Origin: Pseudoips prasinana
Taxonomy: Eukaryota; Arthropoda; Insecta; Lepidoptera; Nolidae
DNA length: 64,000 bases
Direction of reading: 5' to 3'
Assembly: GCA_951640165.1 (NCBI GenBank)
Contig: OX621259.1
Coordinates: 5,766,001-5,830,000, forward strand
The notes beneath the pieces are model-generated. The model was not told the origin of the DNA. It did no database searches and worked only from the letters and a program-made list of their open reading frames with translations. Shown here piece by piece: positions 1 through 9,431 of this stretch (the first letter of the stretch is position 1; each line of letters starts with the position of its first letter). The position numbers were made by a program, and so were the translations under genes.

Positions 1-1064
1 TTTGAATAGCCTGCAGCGTGTGGTCATACGGGTCGCACGAGGATACCGGACGGTATTTTTTGAGGCGGCGACACTCCTGGCGCGCCTCCCGCCGTTTGAT
101 CTCCTGGCGGCAGTCGACGCGACGGTTTACACCGAGATCCGCGTCCGCCGGGAGAGCGGTGAGATGCCAGAGCAGAAGCTCGGTGCCTATAGGCGGGATG
201 CACACCGGCGCGTACTAACACAGTGGCGCGCACGGCTTGAGTTGCGCCTGAACGCGCGCCAACGTGCCGTCGGTGCTATCCTGCCTCACCTCGAGGCCTG
301 GGTGGGAAGGAAGGGCGGTTACGTCACCTACAGACTGACTCAGATACTCACCGGACACGGGTGTTTCGGTGAGTATTTGTGCCGGATCGGCCGAGAAGTG
401 ACGACACATTGTCACCATTGCGGGAGCGACCTGGACTCTGCCCAGCATACGCTGGAGGAGTGCCCGGCCTGGGAGGCCGAGAGACGAGTCCTGGTCGCTG
501 AGATCGGACGGGATCTTTCGCCGCCAGCATTCGTGTATGCGAAGCTGGCTGGCGACTCCACCAAATGGGACGCCGTGGTCTCCTTCTGCGAAGCAGTCAT
601 GCTCCAGAAGGAGGCCGCCGAGCGGGATCGGGAACGAGCTGACCCCGTTCGTAGACGGAGGAGGCGTCGGGACGGCGGCGGCAGCCGTTAGCCCTACTCC
701 CCTCGGGGTTGCGGTGGCAGTATGAGAAGTGTCCTCTACTGCCGCCACGTGCAAGCAGCCCCGGGAAGACAGCGAACTGTTTGTGGCGCAGTCGCTGTGC
801 CGTACTGGCAGGAGTCGGCAAATGGGGAGGGCAACCATCAGCTCTCCCCGGGTGCGTGTCCCGACCATCTGGGACACGGCGCAAAAGGGGGGCACCGGAG
901 CAGCATACCCGCGTTCCCGGGGCTCCCCCTATCAGGCGCCAGAAGAAGTCCACGGCAGGTTAGGTTTAGTCGGTGCGAGTCCGACATACCCACCCGCAGA
1001 CACTTTTTGCGGGTGGCATGCATTAGCATTCACCCTGCATTATAAAGAAAAAAAAAAAAAAAGG
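1..1064 (+). mobile_element. R1-type LINE 3' end with 3' UTR and poly(A)
   Basis: Coding sequence to 691 is followed by about 360 bases of GC-rich 3' UTR and an A-tract at about 1046-1062. The last 110 bases hold two small stem-loops: GTCGG/CCGAC near 970-986, and CCACCCGC/GCGGGTGG near 991-1017. The same terminal segment recurs at 24809-25049 (minus), at about 35770-35870 (plus) and as a stub near 59850-59882 (minus). The R1 assignment is from the protein; the stem-loops are seen directly. Confidence 0.8.
2..691 (+). CDS. R1-clade LINE ORF2, C-terminal part (cut by window start)
   Basis: The frame is open from the window edge to a TAG at 689-691, about 229 codons, so the true start lies upstream. 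It is the part of an R1-type polyprotein downstream of the reverse transcriptase. A cysteine-histidine knuckle C-X2-C-X8-H-X4-C (CHHC, then HTLEEC) sits near residues 136-153, followed by the typical PAW-E-R segment. The C-terminus is a run of arginines. In the R1 family this region is thought to bind nucleic acid during target-primed reverse transcription in the nucleus. All four knuckle ligands are present and there is no frame damage, so this copy is younger than the one near 35.2 kb. The region is GC-rich, unlike the surrounding AT-rich DNA. The R1 superfamily is assigned from the knuckle and tail composition; the exact lineage (R1, Waldo, TRAS or other) is not settled. Confidence 0.82.
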   Translation: MNSLQRVVIRVARGYRTVFFEAATLLARLPPFDLLAAVDATVYTEIRVRRESGEMPEQKLGAYRRDAHRRVLTQWRARLELRLNARQRAVGAILPHLEAWVGRKGGYVTYRLTQILTGHGCFGEYLCRIGREVTTHCHHCGSDLDSAQHTLEECPAWEAERRVLVAEIGRDLSPPAFVYAKLAGDSTKWDAVVSFCEAVMLQKEAAERDRERADPVRRRRRRRDGGGSR

Positions 1065-1402
1065 TTATGACACGGGTATACATCAAAGTTAGGTTATACA
1101 AAAAATTATAATTATTTACATTGTTCTACTTTTTGTCTATTTTCTAAAAATTCATTAACATTGTAGAAACATTTTTCTGTTAGCCATGTTTTTAATTTTA
1201 AGTGGAATAGTTTTAGTGGTAGTTCTCGTAATGTTTGAGGTATTTTATTATACACTTTAACACACATAAACATACATTTTTTATGGTAAAGAGTAGTTCC
1301 ACATTTTGACATTACAATTTTTGTAGGATCTCTTTGGCTAAACAGGCTTTTTAGGTCTACCCTTTCAAATAATGGTGGATGCTTCCTGACAAACAGTCCC
1401 AT
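1063..1402 (-). pseudogene. Jockey/CR1-type LINE ORF2 C-terminus
   Basis: On the minus strand an open frame of 96 codons ends at TTA 1112-1114. It carries the pattern common at the very end of Jockey/CR1 reverse-transcriptase proteins: VYNKIPQ, then LKLKTWL, then a tyrosine-rich FYNVNEFL. Only this tail survives, so the copy is 5' truncated, as most LINE insertions are. It abuts the poly(A) of the R1 element. The clade is inferred from the terminal motif only. Confidence 0.6.
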
Positions 1403-1778
1403 TTCGAGGATATAGTATAAAGTGTTCTAAAGCTCTTAAAGTAAACTGAAACTGAATCGATGCACTACCTTTCTGTTGTTATCAAAATACGCGCACTGTT
1501 TGATTCTATTTGGCATGCCAACATCTGCTGCCATGTTTCGGCGTAGACAAGTCAATACTCAGAGTGAAACACATACAAATGCTGCTATTTGATACTAGAT
1601 TATGTGCATATTAACTAACTTTGAGCTACAGTTCCGGACGCGGTGTCTTCTAAACGTGCCTGCCTAAACTAAATGAGAAGAGGTATCGGTTTCTATTAAC
1701 ACCTTATCTATTTACAATTAAGAAATGGTATCAATATAATAATGAAATACCGAACTCAGCACTTGGGTATTAACATCG
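1403..1778. other. Unassigned AT-rich spacer
   Basis: I see no supported ORF, terminal repeat or tRNA-like box here. The stretch includes some moderately GC-rich words but nothing repeated elsewhere in the window. Confidence 0.4.
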
Positions 1779-2155
1779 ACTGCCTCGTTGGTCTAGCGGT
1801 AGCGTGTTCACCCGCAAAGAACGAGGTCCTGGGTTCAAGGGATTTTGGCACTTTTCTGTAAAGAGAATAATTTCTCAGAATCAGCTCGAAGTCTGGGAAG
1901 TCTGGGAGTTGGCAATATTATACCCCCGTGCTCCGGAGAGAACGTAGAGCCTAAAGCCGTTGGTCCTATGCCTGACCTCTTTCCCGTCGTGTTGCTAGGA
2001 GTCCCATCGGATCATGATAGTGATGGAATAGAAAGTGTTCTTATGTTTGCGCACACACTTGGGCACTATAATATGTCTCGCGCAGATGGCTAATCTCTAT
2101 TGAGACGGGCCGCCGTGGCCGAAATTCGGCTAGTAGGACATTGTTATTATTAATA
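1779..2155 (+). mobile_element. SINE-A, full-length tRNA-derived SINE
   Basis: The left end is tRNA-like, with an A-box region (TGGTCTAGCGGTAGCG) and a B-box-like GGTTCAAG. A family-specific body of about 300 bases ends in GGACATT plus a TTATT run. The same order occurs in many copies here (for example 8621, 50404 and minus-strand 4588), which defines the family. Transcription by RNA polymerase III from the internal boxes and mobilisation by a LINE are expected from SINE biology. This copy has a damaged B box. Confidence 0.85.
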
Positions 2156-2386
2156 TTACACTTAAACTTGCAAGCTCACAACGCAGTACATAAACATAGT
2201 CAAATACTGTAACAAAAAAAAGTTTAATTAGTCCATCCGTTCGGTCTGTGTTATCACATATATTTTTTTAAATCCTTAAATAAAAACAAATAAGGTGCAT
2301 CCGCGTAAGTTCGGATACAGGGTAAGTCCGGATAATACAAATAACTTCTAAAGATGCGGGCATTTCTCATTATAAATCATAGTCAT

Positions 2387-2535
2387 AGTCCTATCGGATC
2401 ATGAGAGTGATGGAATAGGAAGTGCTCTTGTGTTTGCGCTCTTGTAGTGTACTATAATATGTCCCGCGCAGATGGCTAATCTCTGTTGAGACTGGCCAAA
2501 AATTGGTTAGGAGGACATTAATTATAAGAATAAGG
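2387..2535 (+). mobile_element. SINE-A, 3' fragment
   Basis: Matches the last 140 bases or so of the SINE-A body, from CCTATCGGATCATGAGAG to AGGAGGACATTA. The tRNA-like head is absent, so this is a 5'-truncated copy. Confidence 0.75.
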
Positions 2536-2978
2536 AAGAATAATTAAATTAATTGCCCACAAAAAGTGCATAATTTACACATAAATTATAGCTTTGAAAT
2601 AGTGACAATAAATAGAATTGAACTCTGGTACCCATGATAAGCTTTAACTTGAGTTATGGGTACCATGGTTCTCACACATAGTTTAAGCTAAAAGCAAACG
2701 TAGATAATAGATTTAACAGACGTAGCCAGTAGCAAAATTTAACCTTGGAGCCTCCTCGTCTGTATATAATAGAGATAAATATATGTGATTGTAAATTTGT
2801 TGTATATTAGTACGTGTATATGTAGTGTCGCATTCATGATCATGTAGTGTTTATTTATGTTTCTGTCAGGTTTACAGAACGGACAGGGTGAGAAGGTCTT
2901 CAGTGTCTATGTATGTCTTTAGCTGAAGCCATTTGGTAACTGTAGATTTGCATCTGTAACTGCACATAGAGTAAAAAC
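2536..2978. other. Unassigned spacer with a small hairpin
   Basis: AT-rich. It has a hairpin near 2626-2668 (arms around GGTACCCAT and ATGGGTACC). No coding sequence is supported. Confidence 0.35.
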
Positions 2979-3176
2979 AAAGCCGTCGGTCCTGTGCTTG
3001 ACCTCTTTCCGGTCGTGTCGCCTAGGCGTCCCATCGGATCATGAGAGTGATGGAATAGAAAGTGCTCCTGTGTTTGCGCACACACTTGAGCACTATAATA
3101 TGTCCCGCGCAGATGGCTAATCTCTGTTGTTCTGAGACTGGCCGCCGTGGCCAAAATTCAGCTAGGAGGACATTAT
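2979..3176 (+). mobile_element. SINE-A, 3' half
   Basis: Starts at the AAAGCCGTCGGTCCTG segment of SINE-A and runs to AGGAGGACATTATT. The head is missing. Confidence 0.8.
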
Positions 3177-3494
3177 TGACAGACTTACAGCTAGGTACCT
3201 CAAATTCCGAGGTGAACTTACTATAATGACTGGGCTAATATTCCAAGACCGGTCCTTCATGCCTTATCTTTCATAAGCTGTCGTTGAGCACGTCATCGGT
3301 TTAGTGACCATAACAGGGGCTCTACCGGCGAAGTCGCTGAACATCGTTTTCGTGAATGATGAGATGTTCGTATTAGTCGTACTGCATTGTCGGCTAACCT
3401 CGGAAGTGTTCGGTGCATTACTCGACTTTGACAAGTAGCTGTTTTAGCGCTTGATGTTTTTTGAGCCGCTGACTTACTGGCGCTGCCTGTCTGC
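3177..3494. other. Spacer with one end of a DNA MITE
   Basis: At 3317-3337 the sequence GGGCTCTACCGGCGAAGTCG matches the 21-bp terminal inverted repeat of the MITE at 37993-38210, with one difference. No opposing end is visible, so it is a solo end. The rest is unassigned. Confidence 0.45.
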
Positions 3495-4062
3495 GCGTGC
3501 GATTCGGAGTTGACTCAGAACAACTCAATCGCAACTACTTTAGTTACTTAAATAATCCGAAATTTTGTATTATGCCCTGCTACACAATTTGGCTTTAATA
3601 ATTCTTTTATTCTTATAATTGGGAAGTTTGTTATAGAATTCTATACATTGCCCCATAAAAGAGTTACTCTTTTTGTGGAGAGGGGTAGTATGCAATATAA
3701 GATTATTCTTATTTATTCTTAGATCTACGTTCAGCTCCAAGTCGTTTCCAGCCTGCTTCAGTTATACTGGCACATCCGAAGTCAAATTGCTAACTGCACG
3801 ATGCACACTGTACAGCCTCGCCCTCCGAATAACTACTTTCACAAATATTGCACTTCATTTTGATTAGGTACCAAAGGTTGACAATATGGAATTAATCGGG
3901 ACTAGCACTAGGCGCGTGTTATAACCCCAGCTGTTCATAAGGTACTTAGCTTATATCTGGTATTTACATTATGTGTATCGCTCCTTTTACATAAGGAATC
4001 GATATTTTTATGCACATATATTTGGTTTTCCAACTGAAGTAGCTTTTATACAAATCTTAAAA
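3495..4062 (-). mobile_element. Jockey/CR1-type LINE 3' end, split by an insertion
   Basis: Two pieces (about 3495-3675 and 3950-4062) match the LINE at 10945-11640 on the same strand, sharing CTGCTACACAATTTGGCTTT, CATTGCCCCATAAAAGAG and the later CTCCTTTTACA segment. The interval between them (about 3676-3949) is foreign to that LINE and contains the zinc-finger fragment listed separately. Coding capacity is degraded. Confidence 0.6.
3723..3858 (-). pseudogene. Cysteine-rich zinc-finger N-terminus, probably LINE ORF1
   Basis: Reading the minus strand from an ATG at 3858-3856 gives a short protein that opens with MKCNIC, then CASC about nine residues later, then FDFGC and a conserved-looking GW. 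This is the C-X2-C ... C-X2-C layout of PHD-like fingers found at the N-terminus of ORF1 in several insect LINEs. One in-frame stop follows CASC, and the frame ends soon after a basic segment. It lies in the interval that splits the 3.5-4.06 kb LINE, so it probably came with that insertion. The family is inferred; a host finger gene is possible but less likely in this context. Confidence 0.4.
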
Positions 4063-4252
4063 CAGCTGAAAATTAATATTGGTGTTCAGAGATCTCTCTC
4101 ATTCGTAATATAATGTAAATATTACGCGGAAACACTCCAGACGCTGAATACTAATGCTAATGAGAGCTTAAATCACATTCAAATTACCAAACACCGTGAG
4201 CGTTTGAGGGTTTACTCTCAATACCGTTCTTAGAATCGGGTTGGAGTAGGTA

Positions 4253-4387
4253 CAGACGCCAGCACATCCAGCTACCCCAATCTGTCAAATTCCTATTAAA
4301 GATTTTCAACTTTATCACATAAGCATAAGGTTCACTTTCAATTGGGGAAATTTGACAGATTGGGGTTACTTGATGTGCTGGCGTCTG
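4253..4387. mobile_element. 135-bp palindromic MITE, copy 1
   Basis: Begins CAGACGCCAGCACATCCAGC and ends with the inverted complement (GATGTGCTGGCGTCTG), flanked by TA at 4251-4252 and 4388-4389. The inverted repeats take up most of the element, about 60 bases per arm. Six other copies occur in this window. TA target duplications and CA-starting ends point to a Tc1/mariner-type transposase. Confidence 0.85.
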
Positions 4388-4587
4388 TACCTAGATATTA
4401 ATGTTGGTACATAATTATCGATTTTGATAATGTTGATGTTTCTCTACGTATTATGTTTGCGATACTAACATATTACCGATATGAGGCTTAAAATAGAATT
4501 CTATGTTTGCTTTGAAATTAGGTACAGACATTGTAAGTTACTGTATATTGAAGTCAGAACTTTTTTTAAATATTATAATAATAATAT

Positions 4588-4946
4588 CCAATAATAATGT
4601 CTTAGCCGAATTTCGAACACGGCGGCCAGTCTCAAGAGAGATTCGCTATCTGCGCGGCACATATTATAGTGCACAAGTGTGTGCACAGACACAGGAGCAC
4701 TTTCTATTCCATCACTCTCATGAACCGATGGGACCGGAAAGAGGTCATGTATAGGAACGACGGCTTTACGTACTCTCCGAGGCACGGGGGTATAATTCCG
4801 CCATCTCCCAGACTTCGGGCTGATGCTGAGAAATATTTCTTTTTACAGAAAAGTCGCATAATCACTTTTAGCCCAACCCGGGAGCTGAACCCAGGATCTC
4901 GTTCTCTGCAGCTGAACACGCTACCGCTTGACCAACGAGGCAGTCA
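4588..4946 (-). mobile_element. SINE-A, near full length
   Basis: Minus-strand copy. It runs from the AATAATGTC 3' end to the tRNA-like head, whose complement (CTTGACCAACGAGGCAG) closes the feature. Both box regions are recognisable but mutated. Confidence 0.85.
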
Positions 4947-5030
4947 TGTTTAGTTTTGTAATATGTTGGTGAGCGCGGAAGGCTCTCAAACAATATCTTA
5001 ACTTAAGCGACTAATACCTGCGTGACTAAT

Positions 5031-5545
5031 AGCTGTGGCCCGAACCACATAAAGGTACCCACCCTTATCGGGTTCGGGCCACAGCTTAGGGGGCCGCTGA
5101 AGTAAAAAGACGGAATTCTAAACGCGCGGTTCTCTCTAGCATCTAGTTGGACGACCTGGAGAAGAAAGCCAGATAGAAATTCCGTGCTTGTTGTACTTAA
5201 AAGATTAGACTTTTTCAATGCACGCAAACTAAAACGTGCTCAATACATTGTTTAAACATACACATAACTAAATGATGTATTCGTTAATAGTAAACATACA
5301 TTTAAGAGACAGCTCATTAAAATACTATTGGAGGAATAGTTGTAAATTACAAATATCCACCAAAGGTACACCAACAGCTTCTGTATATAACATTTCAAAT
5401 AATGATTGGTACCAGGTTATGGTATTATACAGTTGCCAATAACAGGTGAACCAACACTCACAAATAGAAATGATAACCTAAGCTACAACAAAGTGTAATA
5501 AAATTAAAGTGATAATAAACTATATAAACAAACATATAACAAAGA
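5031..5545 (+). repeat. Dispersed duplicate block, copy 1
   Basis: This 0.5-kb block is repeated at 7430-8190. Shared landmarks are GGGGGCCGCTGAAGTAAAA, CATCTAGTTGGACGACCTGG and AACAGGTGAACCAACACTCA. Copy 1 lacks an internal segment of about 70 bases and a MITE present in copy 2. It carries an extra 16-bp inverted arm at its left end (5031-5046 pairing with 5071-5086). A short frame common to both copies ends in LKRAQYIV. The family is not recognised. Confidence 0.75.
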
Positions 5546-5943
5546 GTTATTAAACTTAACTAAACTAAATTATCGAATAGAAATTAAACCAAATTATAAT
5601 TATACTTAAAACTAAAATATATATATATCTATATATAAAAAGGCAAACAAAAATAAAGAGACATCAATAAACACAAATGTGATAGTGTGTAGTATATGAG
5701 ATATACCGATGTACTAGCATAATATGTATATATATATTTTATTATTTATTTATTTATAAAGTACAAGGTAATCTTAAGAACTAGAACTGTGTCCCACAAA
5801 ACAGTATATACTATTTGACTGTGGGATCAAGATAAAATAATATTATGCTAAAATTATTACATTATTATACGATGTTAATGTATTTAGGTCTATGGAGTAC
5901 TTCTCAAGTATCACATTTAATTTCGTTCAATGTATGGTTCCTA
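5546..5943. other. AT-rich spacer with (TA)n
   Basis: Very AT-rich, with short TA/TATC runs near 5612-5636 and 5728-5755. No gene is supported. Confidence 0.4.
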
Positions 5944-6320
5944 ATAATAATAATAATAAAATAATAAAATCATTTATTTCTCTCAAAAAGTAAATTATTT
6001 ACAAATATTCATATCAAGTTTTTTGGTACATTAACTTTTTGAGAGCTGGAGTCCGTACTAGGTTCGGAGCCTGTGTGACGGATCTCCAGGCTCTCTTACT
6101 CCTTATATTAATTTAAAATTAAAACTGCTAACATGACAATATTACATTTGCAAATAAAGGAAATTGGACAAGTTAAAGAAAATAAAATAGTAATGCTAAT
6201 AGATATTTGTGCAACTTTATTATAAATTTAGATTTGTTCATTTCTTCTCTGATGTCTTTGGGTAAACTATTGAGTACGTACGGGATACTTATTATTATTC
6301 GTTTGTATGCGGGTCTTCAA
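5944..6320 (-). pseudogene. LINE 3' end with reverse-transcriptase C-terminus
   Basis: On the minus strand about 45 codons from roughly 6318 down to 6180 carry the YVLNSLPKDIREEM pattern and a lysine-rich IIKLHKYL tail typical of Jockey/CR1 ORF2 ends, then a stop. A 3' UTR follows, down to a T-rich edge near 5944 that reads as an A-rich tail on the element strand. There is a stop directly upstream, so only the tail is retained. A separate copy from the neighbouring LINE tails. Confidence 0.5.
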
Positions 6321-6544
6321 AATTATTTAATTATATGTATAAAATACAGAATTTACCACGGTCACGCTTACACATCACATAAATATCAACCTACATCTAT
6401 CTATATAACTATATCTTGAAAAAAAAATTGTAAATATCTACTATATATTCACTTAACTCTACAAGAATATTTCAATTGATAAATTCATAGAAATCTAAAA
6501 TTGTAACACAGGCTAACTACTTCTAATTCTCTTATGTGTCCAGC

Positions 6545-6917
6545 AGAGTAAACAGTATCTTCTTATCTTATCTTGTTTTGGGGTGTACTTGTGTACAGCA
6601 CTTCGACCCTTCAGGATCTTTTGTACTATCCCCCACTGGTTTTATTCTATCCCTACAGCCCTGAATGAAGTATGCACATGAGGTTGATCCTTGTAGTCAC
6701 CTGGTTCTGGATATGCCAGCCCCAGGATTGCCATTCTGTGTCTTGCCAATGCATCGCATTTGCATATTATATGCAGCATTGTTTCATTTTCTTCCCCGCA
6801 GGTCCTGCAGCTCGGGCTATTCGACAGTCCCAGTTTGTGTAGGTGGTAGTTGGTGCCGTAGTGGCCCGTGAATACTGCTACTATTAGTCGTAGCTTGTTT
6901 AGTAACCAGTTGAGTAA
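6545..6917 (-). pseudogene. LINE ORF2 C-terminus with knuckle, copy 1 of an adjacent pair
   Basis: The minus strand encodes about 90 codons ending at TTA 6642-6644. It contains the FTGHYG motif, a C-X2-C (CRTC) and the HIICKC histidine/cysteine pair, that is, the terminal zinc knuckle seen at the end of many insect LINE polyproteins. A 3' UTR ending in a TAAGA-type run (6555-6575) follows. It lies beside a second, non-identical LINE tail in the same orientation. Confidence 0.6.
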
Positions 6918-6946
6918 ACAGTAAGTAATAATCTATAATTTAAGCT

Positions 6947-7410
6947 TTATTTAATGATGATTGTAAACTTGTTTGTAGTTCCAATAAACCATTTTAGTTC
7001 CATCCAGAAGTCCAAGAGGCCTCGAAAGCTTGGCTTGAGTACTTCCTGCGGTATCTTCGGATCGTTTAGGAACTTTGCCCGTTGGCTGGCAACGCTATTG
7101 CAGTGTAGCAGTACGTGTGCCGGTGTTTCTTCAGATTCAATGCATCCTCTGCACAAGGGGCTGTCTGTGACACCAATCTTGAAGAGGTGTTTGTTTAGTG
7201 TGCAGTGTCCGGTGATTGTGCCTATCACCATGCGCAAATCTTTTCTGTTCAGATGTAGTAGACTGCGTGATCAACGTTTGTTCAGAGTGGTAGAATTTCC
7301 TTTGTCTGTCTGCATGATTCTAGATCTATCCACTCTTTTTCATGTTGCTGCGTGGTTTTTTCACTTAGCCATGTTTTCAGTTGGTTAAAGGGTATGGGTA
7401 CTAGAGCATT
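6947..7410 (-). pseudogene. LINE ORF2 C-terminus with knuckle, copy 2
   Basis: The minus-strand ORF (about 96 codons, 7237 to 6947) has ITGHCTLNKHL, then CRGC and HVLLHC, giving C-X2-C ... H-X4-C. The layout is the same as at 6642-6917 but the sequence differs clearly, so these are two separate family members. Upstream to about 7410 the frame is broken, though further LINE-like residues (W, K, L-rich helix) can be traced. In such proteins this region follows the RT/RNase H core. Confidence 0.65.
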
Positions 7411-7506
7411 ATTATATATTAACATATATTAGTACCCACCCTTATGGGGCTCGGGCCACAGTTTAGGGGGCCGCTGAAGTAAAAGGACGGAATTCTAAAA
7501 GAGGGT

Positions 7507-7698
7507 GTGATCCCTGGCAAGGACTATAGGCACGCAATCACCGATCAGGGGTTAAAGGGCCAACGCACGCGGCTCTCTCTAGCATCTAGTTGGACGACCT
7601 GGAGAAGAAAGACAGATAGAAATTCCATGCTTGTTGTACTTAAAAGATTAGACGTTTTTAATGCACGCAAACTAAAACGTGCTCAATACATTGTTTAA
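7507..7698 (+). other. Short conserved-looking ORF in the duplicate block
   Basis: A 63-codon frame ends at TAA 7696-7698. Its last 40 or so codons are also open in copy 1 (ending near 5252), with only a few substitutions: NSMLVVLKRLDVFNARKL here, with changes at three positions there. It is basic and has no recognised domain. It could be a terminal coding fragment of the repeat's parent element or chance. Confidence 0.25.
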
Positions 7699-7893
7699 AC
7701 ATACACATAACTAAATGATGTATTCGTTAATAGTAAACATACATTTAAGAGACAACTCATTAAAATACTATTGGAGAAACAGTTGTAAATTACAAATATC
7801 CTACACTCTGTTTATTTATTTAATTAAAGGTACACCAACAGCTTCTGTATATAACATTTCAAATAATGATTGCTACCAGGTTATGGTCTTATA

Positions 7894-8073
7894 CAGTGCC
7901 TCTAGCACGAGTTCCTGCAGTTTACTTACTCTATCACACGTACAGTTTCGTCCCATGCCCCAGCGCCTCTCGCGGAAACTATTAAGAACTAAAACTCTGG
8001 TGCTCAATGTATGGGACGAAACTTAACGTGTGATCGAGTAAGTAAACTGCAGGAACTCGTGCTAGAGGCACTG
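7894..8073. mobile_element. 180-bp foldback MITE
   Basis: Starts CAGTGCCTCTAGCACGAG and ends with the inverted complement. The inverted repeats extend about 60 bases, with a short centre. The paralogous block at 5031-5545 shows the unoccupied site (TTATACAGTTGCC near 5426-5438), so the insertion postdates the duplication. The target duplication is at most 2-3 bases and cannot be fixed by eye. Confidence 0.75.
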
Positions 8074-8185
8074 TTGCCAATAACAGGTGAACCAACACTC
8101 ACAAATAGAAATGATAACCTAAGCTAAAACAAAGTATAATAAAATTAAACTGATAATAAACTATATAAACAAACATATAACAAAC

Positions 8186-8455
8186 TTTTCTCCCTGAAAC
8201 AAAGGTAACGCTCGTGCAGGCTTTAATATTTCCCTTCATTGACTACGGTGATGTGTGTTTCTTTGATTCCTGAATGCAGATCACCTCAATAAACTCGACC
8301 GACTTCTGAATAACTGTATTCGGTCCACTTTCAATCTTCGTAAATACGACTATGTGAGTAGCTATCGAGTTTCGCTAAAGTGGTTGCCTATTCGTTAGCG
8401 TAGAACTTTCCTAGCCTTAACTACGCTGTTTTTCCTATTAAATTTAAAAATCTTC
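8186..8455 (+). pseudogene. Jockey-type LINE ORF2 thumb/C-terminal fragment
   Basis: The plus strand reads ETKVTLVQALIFPFIDYGDV, then after a one-base frame change LNKLDRLLNNCIRS and VSLKWLPIR, a stop, and RRTFLALTTLFFL. This is the conserved region downstream of the RT catalytic core in Jockey-like proteins: the Y-G-D block, the LQ/NNCIR block and the W-L-P block. It has one frameshift and at least one stop. It ends where the RTE-type tail at 8459 begins. Confidence 0.65.
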
Positions 8456-8458
8456 ATA

Positions 8459-8616
8459 ATCAGCATCATCATATCAGCCGAAAGACGTCCACTGCTGGAC
8501 AAAGGCCTCCCCCAAAGATCTCCACAATTGCCGGTCTTGCGCTATCCGCATCCAGCGATTTCCAGCGACCCGCACATGATCATCGGTCCATCTTACTCAG
8601 CATACATATTATGGAC
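8459..8616 (-). mobile_element. RTE-type LINE 3' tail
   Basis: Minus-strand tail. The plus strand shows CATCATCATATCAGCCGAAA, then CCACTGCTGGACAAAGGCCT, then a region encoding (on minus) the end of an RTE ORF. The same end occurs at 39144 (-), 51232 (+), 53106 (+) and 58826 (+). The CAT-rich edge is the microsatellite-like 3' tail. Confidence 0.7.
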
Positions 8617-8620
8617 TATA

Positions 8621-8996
8621 CGTTGGTCTAGCGGTAGCTGTATAACTGCAGATAATGAGGTCCTGGGTTCAAATCCCGGGTCGGGCTAAAAAGTGATTTT
8701 GGGAATTTTCTGTAAAAAGAAAAAAATCTCAGCATCGGCCCGAAGTCTGGGAGTTGGCGGTATTATACCCCCGTGCCTCGGAGAGCACATAAAGCCGTCG
8801 GTCCTGGGCCTGACCTCTTTCCGGTCGTGTCGCCTAGGCGTCCCATCGGATCATGAGAGTGATGGAATAGAAAGTGCTCCTGTGTTTGCGCACACACTTG
8901 AGCACTATAATATGTCCTGCGCAGATGGCTAATCTCTGTTGAGACTGGCCGCCGTGGCCGAAATTCGGCTAGGAGGACATTATTATTATACGTTGT
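8621..8996 (+). mobile_element. SINE-A, full length
   Basis: tRNA-like head from GTTGGTCTAGCGGTAG with a good B box (GGTTCAAATCCCGGG), then the complete body, to AGGAGGACATTATTATTA. One of the best-preserved copies. Confidence 0.9.
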
Positions 8997-9007
8997 ACAT
9001 AATACGT

Positions 9008-9193
9008 TGAGGTTGTGGAATAAACGGTTTTCCCAAGACACCATGGGGCCTTTCAAAAAGGGAGTTGTAAGGTTTCTAAAGAGTTGGCAACGCGTTAATG
9101 ATGACCCTGGTGTTGCAAGCGTTCAAAGGCTATGGTGACCACTTACCATCAGGTGGGCCGTATGCTTGTTTGCGAACTAAGTTGTATTTAAAA
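9008..9193 (+). pseudogene. Jockey-type LINE terminal fragment
   Basis: Translates on plus to RLWNKRFS ... FKKGVVRFLKSWQR, the end of the same protein type found intact at 56366-56872. The shared 3' tail (GGTGTTGCAAGCG, ACTTACCATCAGGTG, then an A-run) follows. 5' truncated. Confidence 0.6.
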
Positions 9194-9431
9194 AAAATCT
9201 TCTCGAAATATTATATAAAAAAGTTACTAACTCCAATAGAGAGTGCATAAATCTTGATAACGATGTCACAACTATTAGTGTTAATTGTCCAATAGCTTTT
9301 TATCGTAGTCGTTTGAACGACGTAAACGGTAATTGCTAATTTTAAATACGTTTGTCATGTTTTTAGAGTTTACCCTAGGGGTAAAACGTTACTATGACTC
9401 AGTTATCTGTCTGTCTGGTGGTCACCAGACT

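Larger units (their letters stand above)
7430..8190 (+). repeat. Dispersed duplicate block, copy 2 (carries MITE)
   Basis: Second copy of the 5031-5545 block. It has an internal segment of about 70 bases (near 7500-7568) absent from copy 1, a short AT-rich insertion near 7800-7828, and a 180-bp MITE at 7894-8073. It lacks the extra inverted arm at the left edge. Same orientation as copy 1, about 2.4 kb apart. Confidence 0.75.

Noticed and set aside
215..953. Long minus-strand and alternate-frame ORFs over the R1-type 3' end
   Set aside because: They mirror the GC-rich coding frame and UTR; the plus frame ending at 691 carries the knuckle motif.
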